NCBI GenBank assembly: GCA_031119595.1
Contig: JAVHXX010000302.1
Location: 1 to 5,817, forward strand
DNA length: 5,817 nucleotides
Source: Patulibacter sp.
GTDB taxonomy: Bacteria > Actinomycetota > Thermoleophilia > Solirubrobacterales > Solirubrobacteraceae
Reading direction: 5' to 3'
Shown here piece after piece: positions 1 through 4,097 of this stretch. How positions within the stretch are numbered: the stretch's first letter is position 1; each line of letters starts with the position of its first letter. Both the position numbers and the translations under genes were made by a program. Below the pieces are notes generated by a model. That model was given only the letters and a program-made list of their open reading frames with translations, did not search any database and was not told the DNA's origin.

Positions 1-496
1 GGGCACGGGAGAGGTTGTCGACGCCGGCCTTGGCGGCGGTGTACGGAATCATGCCGGGCAGCGGCACGATCGCCGACTGCGACGCGGTGTTGAGGATGTA
101 GCCCTTGCGCTCGACGACGTACGGGACGGTCGCGCGGATCGTGTTCCACACGCCGGTGAGGTTCACGGCGATGGTGCGGTCCCAGTCGCTGTCGCGGAGG
201 CCGCGGAGCGTGCCGACGGGCGAGACGCCGGCGTTCGCGACGACGACGTCGATGCCGCCGAAGTGGCTCACGGCGGCGTCGACGGCCTGCGTGAGCTGTT
301 CACGGTCGGTGACGTCGGCGAAGGCCGCGAACCCGCCGAGCTCGGTCGCGAGTTCCTCGAGCAGCTCGCGCTCGAGGCCGACGAGCACGACCTTCGCGCC
401 GCGCTTCGCGGACGCCCGCGCGATCTGCGCGCCGATGCCGCGCGCGGCGCCGGTCACGAGGACGACGCGGCCGTTGAGGTCATAGCGAGGAGCCAT
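1..496 (-). CDS. SDR family NAD(P)-dependent oxidoreductase, C-terminus cut by the window edge
   Basis: This is the N-terminal 165 residues of a classical short-chain dehydrogenase/reductase, a soluble Rossmann-fold enzyme that moves hydride between NAD(P)(H) and a carbonyl or alcohol. Visible motifs are the dinucleotide-binding TGAARGIG (residues 15-22), D61 before V62, NAG (88-90), and the complete catalytic tetrad N112, S139, Y152 and K156 (Y-x3-K, with the Ser 13 residues before the Tyr). Gly40 sits where NAD-specific members usually carry Asp at the end of beta-2, which weakly favours NADP; this is inference. The ATG at 494-496 puts the glycine motif at the normal distance from the N-terminus. 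The missing part is the last third, which holds the substrate-binding loop, so the substrate cannot be named. It resembles FabG-type reductases, but the family is too broad for a symbol. The gene follows the kinase after 78 bp and probably has its own promoter. Confidence 0.93.
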   Translation of the reverse strand, partial: MAPRYDLNGRVVLVTGAARGIGAQIARASAKRGAKVVLVGLERELLEELATELGGFAAFADVTDREQLTQAVDAAVSHFGGIDVVVANAGVSPVGTLRGLRDSDWDRTIAVNLTGVWNTIRATVPYVVERKGYILNTASQSAIVPLPGMIPYTAAKAGVDNLSRA

Positions 497-503
497 GCGC
501 TCG

Positions 504-509
504 ACCCTA
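504..509 (-). promoter_or_regulatory. Putative -10 element (TAGGGT) for a leaderless SDR transcript
   Basis: TAGGGT on the - strand fits the TANNNT -10 pattern and ends 7 nt before the SDR start codon. Transcription would then begin at or next to the ATG. No Shine-Dalgarno sequence is needed and none is obvious. The -35 region, 17 bp further up (527-532), reads TACCAA, a poor match to TTGACA. A hexamer this loose arises easily by chance; its spacing, shared with 3645-3650 and 3649-3654, is the main support. Confidence 0.35.
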
Positions 510-528
510 CCCGACCGCGCGCCAGATT

Positions 529-544
529 GGTACGGGCCCGTACC
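529..544. promoter_or_regulatory. Perfect 16-bp palindrome, likely repressor operator upstream of the SDR gene
   Basis: GGTACGGGCCCGTACC equals its own reverse complement. It lies in the gap between the kinase stop and the SDR start, 32 nt upstream of the SDR ATG, and overlaps the -35 position of the putative promoter at 504-509. That is where a dimeric repressor such as a TetR-family protein would block transcription, and SDR genes are often under such control. It could also fold as a 6-bp hairpin with a GGCC loop, but no T-tract follows on either strand, so a terminator is less likely. No regulator gene is visible in the window. Confidence 0.5.
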
Positions 545-556
545 GCCGGTGGCGGT
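542..556 (-). terminator. Possible stem-loop downstream of the kinase gene, without a U-tract
   Basis: The - strand can form ACCGCC/GGCGGT, a 6-bp GC-rich stem with a 3-nt loop, 18 nt after the kinase stop codon. No T-run follows, as is common for weak terminators in high-GC actinomycetes. It shares bases 542-544 with the palindrome, so the two structures could not both form fully in RNA. Confidence 0.25.
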
Positions 557-574
557 CGCGGGGTGAACCGGCTT

Positions 575-1840
575 CTATTGGCCGAGCGAGCCCTTGACGT
601 CGTCGACGAGGGTGCTCAGCGAGCCGCCGTTCGTGGTGGTGACGTCGAGCTTGGAGATGCTGTCGCTGAGCCAGTAGCCGAAGCCACCACCGAGGGCGGC
701 CATCACGGCGCCGATCACGAGCCCGCGGACGAGCCGGACGCCCGTCCCGGCACGGGGCTTGGAGGGCGCAGCGGCGCTGCGACCCCGGCCACCGGCTGCG
801 GGACCGCTCGGGCCCTGGTCGTAGGCGTCTTCCGGCCACGCCTGCTCGGCGGCGCGCGGCTGGAGCCGCTGCACGCCCGTGCCGGCACCCGTGGCCGGAC
901 CGGCGATGCCGCCCGTGAGCGCGGCGCGACGCGAGACGCGGGTTGCGCCCGTCGGCTCGCCGTCACCGAGGCGCGTGATCGAGGTGGCGTCCTCGGAGGG
1001 GCCGAGGCGCGTGGCGGCGGTCTGGTCGGCGCCGAACAGCATCTCGAGCATCTGGCCCGCCGACGCCGGGCGGTACGCGGGGTCGAAGGAGAGGGCGGCC
1101 TCGACGGCGTCCGCGACGTGCGGCGGCACGCCGGACACGAGCCGGTCGAGGCGCGGCGGACGCTGCTCGCGCTGGGCGAGGACGAGGTCGGCGAGCGAGA
1201 CGCCCGTGAACGGGAGCCGGCCGGTCATGAGCTGGAAGATCACGACGCCGAGGCCGTAGATATCGGCCTGGGGCGTGGCCTTTCCGCCGGACGCCTGCTC
1301 CGGGGCGAGGTAGGAGACGGTGCCGAGGACGGCGCCGTGCTGGGTGACCTGGAGCGTGTCGCCGGCCCAGGCGATGCCGAAGTCGGCGAGCTTCACCTGG
1401 CCGTCGTCGGCGAGCATGATGTTGCCCGGCTTGACGTCGCGGTGGATCACGCCGTGGCGGTGGGCGTGGGCGAGGGCCCGGCAGGCGCCGTCGGCGAGAT
1501 GCAGGGTGCCGTCGACCGAGAGCCGACCGTGCTCGGAGAGCAGCTGGGCGCCGGAGCGGCCCGCCACGTACTCCATGACGATGTAGTACCGGCCCTTGTC
1601 CGGGTCGAAGCCGTAGTCGAAGACCTGGACGATGTTGGGGTGCACCAGGCGGGCAGCGGACTTCGCCTCGCGCTGGAACCGCTGTACGAACTGGGTGTCG
1701 TCGGCGAGGTGCTCGGCGAGCAGCTTGATCGCCACGTACCGCTCGAGGCGCGAGTCGAAGGCCCGCACGACGGTCGACATGCCGCCGGAACCGATGCGCT
1801 CGCCGATCTCGTACCGGCCGATGAGGACGTCGCCGGGCAT
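575..1840 (-). CDS. Membrane serine/threonine protein kinase (PknB-type, no PASTA domains)
   Basis: A 421-residue Hanks-type Ser/Thr kinase that transfers ATP phosphate to protein Ser/Thr. The kinase domain spans about residues 9-270: Gly-rich loop GSGGMSTV (17-24), VAIK lysine K39, helix-C Glu E58, catalytic loop HRDVKPGN (133-140, D135), DFG (153-155), APE (179-181). All catalytic residues are present, so it should be active. Residues 272-366 are a low-complexity linker with three spaced Thr-Arg motifs at T277, T289 and T300. One membrane span lies at about 370-391 (ending GYWL), leaving an outside tail of about 30 residues without PASTA repeats. The ATG at 1838-1840 was chosen because the kinase fold begins at residue 9 and the start shares one base with the upstream stop (TGATG), which implies translational coupling. 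The open frame continues 112 residues further upstream, but that part is the shadow of the neighbouring gene. Direct homologues are not named because PknA/PknB subfamily assignment needs an alignment. Confidence 0.95.
   Translation of the reverse strand: MPGDVLIGRYEIGERIGSGGMSTVVRAFDSRLERYVAIKLLAEHLADDTQFVQRFQREAKSAARLVHPNIVQVFDYGFDPDKGRYYIVMEYVAGRSGAQLLSEHGRLSVDGTLHLADGACRALAHAHRHGVIHRDVKPGNIMLADDGQVKLADFGIAWAGDTLQVTQHGAVLGTVSYLAPEQASGGKATPQADIYGLGVVIFQLMTGRLPFTGVSLADLVLAQREQRPPRLDRLVSGVPPHVADAVEAALSFDPAYRPASAGQMLEMLFGADQTAATRLGPSEDATSITRLGDGEPTGATRVSRRAALTGGIAGPATGAGTGVQRLQPRAAEQAWPEDAYDQGPSGPAAGGRGRSAAAPSKPRAGTGVRLVRGLVIGAVMAALGGGFGYWLSDSISKLDVTTTNGGSLSTLVDDVKGSLGQ
935..1015 (-). other. 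Kinase juxtamembrane segment with three Thr-Arg-(Leu/Val) motifs
   Basis: Kinase residues 276-302 contain ATRLG, ITRLG and ATRVS at spacings of 12 and 11 residues, in a stretch otherwise rich in Asp, Glu, Gly and Ser. Many bacterial Ser/Thr kinases autophosphorylate Thr residues in this linker and recruit FHA-domain proteins there. Assigning that role here is inference from position and repetition; no phosphorylation is shown by the sequence. Confidence 0.4.
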
Positions 1841-2469
1841 CAGCGGTGCTGCCCCAGGGCGCGTTCGATCTGCTTGCGGGCGTCGTGGAGCTGCTGCCGG
1901 ACCTGGTTCGGGCTGGGCACCTGGACGCCGTTCGGGAGGGTGATGCCACCGGTGTCGTCGCCCTGGTCGCCCTGGTCGGCGCCGGGGTCCGGGGAGGTGC
2001 CGTCGGTGCCGACGCCGCCCGAGGAGGGCGAGGTTCCGTCCGGGGCGGGCGTGGGCGTGGGCTCGACGGATGGGGTCGGGGTCGGCGTCTGCGCGTCGGG
2101 GGTGGGCGTCGTCGGTGTGGTCTCCGGCGTCGTCTCGGTGGTGTCCGGGAGGTTCGCGTCCGCGGCGGACTGGCACTCGGCGATCGCCGCCGTGCGCACC
2201 CGCTCGAGGGCGGCGGACAGCTGGCGCTCGGTGTTCGCGTTGGTCGTCACGGGGAGGTTGTCGATCGTCTTCGAAGCGCTTGCCAGGCGGCCCCGGACGG
2301 CGTCGCAGTGACCCGCGGCCGCGTAGGAGCGGATCTTCGAGAGATCGGTCGCGAGGTCCTGGGCATCCGACTTGGGGATACCGACGGTGGGCGGGTGCAT
2401 CGCGAACGCGACTCCGGTCCCGAGACCGAACGCGACGAGGCAGAAGAGGATCCAGCGAAACGCCTTCAT
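1840..2469 (-). CDS. Predicted exported Thr/Pro-rich protein coupled to the kinase
   Basis: I do not recognise a family for this 209-residue protein. It starts with a signal-peptide-like segment: K2 and R5, a hydrophobic core from W6 to V20, and AFA (21-23) before M24, a plausible signal peptidase I site. An uncleaved N-terminal anchor is also possible. No lipobox surrounds C10. Residues 33-105 look helical and hold the only two other cysteines, C55 and C99, a possible disulfide outside the cell. Residues 108-143 are a Thr/Pro/Glu-rich linker, 144-175 are Gly/Asp/Ser-rich, and 186-207 form a charged amphipathic helix. The ATG at 2467-2469 is the only in-frame start that gives a signal peptide; no clear Shine-Dalgarno sequence precedes it. 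Its TGA overlaps the kinase ATG by one base, so the two are almost certainly co-translated. A role as sensor or partner of the kinase is inference. Confidence 0.85.
   Translation of the reverse strand: MKAFRWILFCLVAFGLGTGVAFAMHPPTVGIPKSDAQDLATDLSKIRSYAAAGHCDAVRGRLASASKTIDNLPVTTNANTERQLSAALERVRTAAIAECQSAADANLPDTTETTPETTPTTPTPDAQTPTPTPSVEPTPTPAPDGTSPSSGGVGTDGTSPDPGADQGDQGDDTGGITLPNGVQVPSPNQVRQQLHDARKQIERALGQHR
2041..2148 (-). repeat. Low-complexity coding stretch (Thr/Pro-rich linker)
   Basis: This stretch encodes residues 108-143 of the exported protein, made mostly of Thr-Pro, Thr-Thr-Pro and Thr-Pro-Thr-Pro units. At DNA level it appears as irregular GGTGTC/GGCGTC-like runs on the + strand. 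Such linkers in exported actinomycete proteins usually act as extended spacers across the cell wall and can be O-mannosylated; neither is shown directly. The repetition makes it prone to length variation between strains. Confidence 0.7.
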
Positions 2470-2599
2470 CGAACGCCCATGTTCGCGGGTCGGGGGGACG
2501 GGTGGCACCGGTTCACGCGCCAGAACGGCCGTGCGATCCCTCCACCGGAGCGCTCTGCGCCCGAGATTCCGGGCTGCCCGCCCTGACCGGTTCGATGGA
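2470..2599. other. 130-bp gap between the phosphoesterase and exported-protein genes
   Basis: No ORF of its own is supported. The gap contains no TA dinucleotide on either strand, so it has no TANNNT -10 element, unlike the gaps before the SDR, DUF3467 and rlmH genes. It contains one weak stem-loop (2559-2574) and two copies of ACCGGTTC (2507-2514 and 2586-2593). The promoter for the exported-protein/kinase pair is therefore either of another sigma class or lies upstream, with read-through from the DUF3467/phosphoesterase operon. Confidence 0.5.
2559..2574 (-). terminator. Weak stem-loop after the phosphoesterase gene
   Basis: GCCCG/CGGGC gives a 5-bp GC stem with a 6-nt loop (GAATCT on the - strand), 25 nt past the phosphoesterase stop. 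There is no U-tract. It may slow or partly terminate transcription, but chance occurrence in DNA this GC-rich is quite likely. Confidence 0.2.
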
Positions 2600-3337
2600 T
2601 CACAGACCCGCTCCGAGGCGGTCGGCGAGGGCGTCGGGGAGGCCCGCGGCGCGGATCGCGGCCTGCGCGGTGGCAACGTCGTAGGCGACGCGATGCCACG
2701 TGCAGGTACGCCCGTCCGTGTCGAGCTCGATCCAGCCCGCCCGCGGGTCGCGGTCGCGCGGCTGGCCCACGCTGCCGGGGTTGAAGATCCAGTTCCGTTC
2801 GCCGAATTCGACCGTGTCGCCGTCGGTGCGGAGCACCCCGGCCGCGCCGCCGACCACGGAGTCGTCGAGGCGCCACGACAGCGCGAGGTGCGAGTGGCCG
2901 ACGACCACGATCTGCGAGACCTGGTCCTCGAGGCAGGCGCGGGCGACCTCGGGTTCGACGACGTACTCCCACGCGGGATCACGGATCGAGCCGTGTGCGA
3001 GTCCGATGCCCTGGTGCTGGACGGCGCTCGGCCACGAGCCGATCTCGGCGCGTTCGTCGGCGCTGAGCTGCTGGCCGGTCCACGAGATCGCGATCCGTGC
3101 CGAGCGCGAGAAGCCCTCCGCGGTCGTCACCCCGGACGCGACGAGGTCGTGGTTGCCCGCGAGGAGGATCGAGCAGTGCTTGCGCAGGAGACTCAGGCAG
3201 GCGCCAGGGCGCGCGCCGTACCCGACGACGTCGCCGAGCGACCACACCTCGTCGACTCCGACCTCGTCGATCGCCGCCAGGGTGGCCTGGAGCGCCTCGA
3301 GGTTGCCGTGGACGTCGGACAGGATCGCGACCCTCAC
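2600..3337 (-). CDS. Metallophosphoesterase, YfcE/calcineurin-like type
   Basis: A 245-residue cytoplasmic two-metal phosphoesterase. Metal-binding motifs appear in order: SDVHGN (7-12, D8 and H10), GDVVGYG (35-41, D36), GNHD (61-64, N62 and H63), AHG (114-116, H115) and GHSH (147-150, H148 and H150). It ends with NPGSVGQPRDRDPRA (186-200), characteristic of the small YfcE-like/PF12850 branch. Members hydrolyse phosphodiesters or nucleotide-type substrates; the actual substrate cannot be told from sequence. GTG at 3335-3337 was chosen because the first beta strand (VRVAILSDVHGN) begins right there. The frame stays open 52 residues further up, but that part is Arg/Ser/Pro-rich and overlaps the preceding gene. 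It lies 13 bp after the DUF3467 stop, so the two probably share an mRNA. Confidence 0.93.
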   Translation of the reverse strand: MRVAILSDVHGNLEALQATLAAIDEVGVDEVWSLGDVVGYGARPGACLSLLRKHCSILLAGNHDLVASGVTTAEGFSRSARIAISWTGQQLSADERAEIGSWPSAVQHQGIGLAHGSIRDPAWEYVVEPEVARACLEDQVSQIVVVGHSHLALSWRLDDSVVGGAAGVLRTDGDTVEFGERNWIFNPGSVGQPRDRDPRAGWIELDTDGRTCTWHRVAYDVATAQAAIRAAGLPDALADRLGAGL

Positions 3338-3350
3338 GGTCGGCCGCCCG

Positions 3351-3638
3351 TCACGGCTGCTGGCCCTGACCGCCTGCGCCGTATCGCTGGTCGTAGCGCT
3401 CGACGGCGTCGTCGAGGGCATCGGCGAGTTCGGCCGCGAACTGCGGCGACACGATGATCTGCGAGACGACCATGCCGGGCGTCTCGGGGGCATGCTCGTC
3501 GGGGGTGCGGTCGACGTGCGCGAAGGTGAGCGTCACCTCGTACGGGCTGACGGTGACGTCGGCGAAGTTCGCGTAGTTCGCGCGCAGGTCGGGAGCCGCG
3601 TGGAGCCGGTAGCGGGGGATGTCGCCTTCGTCGGCCAT
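3351..3638 (-). CDS. DUF3467-like small protein of unknown function
   Basis: A 95-residue soluble protein whose pattern matches DUF3467 as I recall it: a YANF segment (22-25) followed by SPYEVTLTF (31-39), then a beta strand ending in SPQ (64-66), and a closing helix AAELADALDDAVERYDQRYG (68-87). The C-terminal GGQGQQP tail looks disordered. There is no signal peptide, membrane span or catalytic motif. No biochemical role is established for the family. The ATG at 3636-3638 is the natural start: it gives the family's normal length, and the rlmH start lies only 23 bp away in the opposite direction. It is first in an operon with the phosphoesterase, which hints at related roles, but this is only context. 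Confidence 0.85.
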   Translation of the reverse strand: MADEGDIPRYRLHAAPDLRANYANFADVTVSPYEVTLTFAHVDRTPDEHAPETPGMVVSQIIVSPQFAAELADALDDAVERYDQRYGAGGQGQQP

Positions 3639-3644
3639 CGCCGC

Positions 3645-3650
3645 AAACTA
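3645..3650 (-). promoter_or_regulatory. Putative -10 element (TAGTTT) for a leaderless DUF3467/phosphoesterase transcript
   Basis: TAGTTT on the - strand ends 6 nt before the DUF3467 ATG, so the expected transcription start falls at the start codon. It overlaps the + strand element at 3649-3654. No purine-rich Shine-Dalgarno sequence lies in the short upstream stretch, which agrees with a leaderless mRNA. No good -35 hexamer is visible. Confidence 0.45.
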
Positions 3651-3654
3651 GCAT
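3649..3654 (+). promoter_or_regulatory. Putative -10 element (TAGCAT) for a leaderless rlmH-argS transcript
   Basis: TAGCAT fits TANNNT and ends 7 nt before the rlmH GTG, again predicting transcription from the start codon. Together with the opposite element it forms a divergent promoter around the CTAG at 3648-3651. The -35 region has at best TTCGTC at 3627-3632, a poor match, so recognition would rest mainly on the -10. Confidence 0.45.
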
Positions 3655-3661
3655 CGGGCCG

Positions 3662-4087
3662 GTGCGCTACCTCGTGATCGCCGTCGGTCGGCTCCGCCCG
3701 CCGTACACGGACGACGCCGACCACTACCTCGGGCGCCTGCGCGCCCACGGCAAGGTCGAGATGGTCGAGGTCCGCACCGACGACCAGGTCGAGAAGCGCA
3801 TCCCCGACGGGGCCTACGTGGTGCTGCTCGACGAGCGCGGCAAGAGCCGCAGCTCGGTCGCGTTCAGCGAGTGGCTCGACGAGCGTCGCCTCGACGGCCG
3901 CACGCTCGTATTCGTCGTCGGCGGGGCGTACGGGCTGTCGCTGCCGCGCGCGAACGAGACGATCAGCTTCGGCCCGATGACGTTGCCGCACCAGCTCGCG
4001 AGGGTGGTGCTCCTCGAACAGCTCTATCGTGGGCTGTCGATCCTCGCCGGGTCTCCGTACCACCACGCCGACACCCCCGGGAGCTGA
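3662..4087 (+). CDS. rlmH: 23S rRNA (pseudouridine1915-N3)-methyltransferase RlmH
   Basis: RlmH is a SPOUT-class (knotted) methyltransferase that uses SAM to methylate N3 of pseudouridine 1915 in helix 69 of 23S rRNA, acting on assembled 70S ribosomes. The 141 residues show family landmarks in order: strand RYLVIAVG (2-9), LDERGK (56-61), FVVGGAYGL of the SAM-binding knot (84-92), SFGPMTLPHQLAR (102-114), EQLYR (119-123) and PYH near the C-terminus (132-134). The family is usually about 155-159 residues; the shortfall lies in the N-terminal half, between the first strand and LDERGK, not in the active site. GTG at 3662 is the start because the first strand begins at residue 2 and the divergent neighbour leaves no room for a longer protein. 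argS follows 10 bp downstream. Confidence 0.95.
   Translation: MRYLVIAVGRLRPPYTDDADHYLGRLRAHGKVEMVEVRTDDQVEKRIPDGAYVVLLDERGKSRSSVAFSEWLDERRLDGRTLVFVVGGAYGLSLPRANETISFGPMTLPHQLARVVLLEQLYRGLSILAGSPYHHADTPGS
4079..4083 (+). promoter_or_regulatory. Possible ribosome binding site for argS (GGGAG)
   Basis: GGGAG lies inside the end of rlmH, 14 nt before the chosen argS ATG. This is longer than the usual 5-10 nt spacing, so it is probably weak, and argS translation may depend partly on ribosomes finishing rlmH. Confidence 0.3.
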
Positions 4088-4097
4088 CCCCCACCCG

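Noticed and set aside
1841..2176. A 112-residue N-terminal extension of the kinase frame.
   Set aside because: It is Arg/His/Pro-rich shadow sequence of the exported-protein gene. The kinase fold starts normally at the ATG at 1838-1840, which is coupled to the preceding stop.
263..2311. A 682-residue open frame on the + strand opposite the kinase and exported-protein genes.
   Set aside because: It lacks recognisable domains, its composition is that of a shadow frame in GC-rich DNA, and the opposite strand carries genes with complete catalytic motifs.
2498..2511. ACGGGTGGCACCGG on the + strand resembles the T-box riboswitch antiterminator signature.
   Set aside because: It points away from every gene that could use it: downstream on the + strand lie only genes encoded on the opposite strand. 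No stem I, specifier loop or terminator with a T-tract surrounds it. GC-rich chance match.
2507..2593. Two copies of ACCGGTTC, 79 bp apart, as possible regulator sites.
   Set aside because: Eight-base repeats in GC-rich DNA are weak evidence, and the flanks do not match. Noted only as a property of the gap.
2372..3677. Long + strand frames (361 and 325 residues) across the phosphoesterase and DUF3467 genes.
   Set aside because: Both are opposite confident - strand genes, and they overlap each other in different frames. One also runs into the rlmH start.
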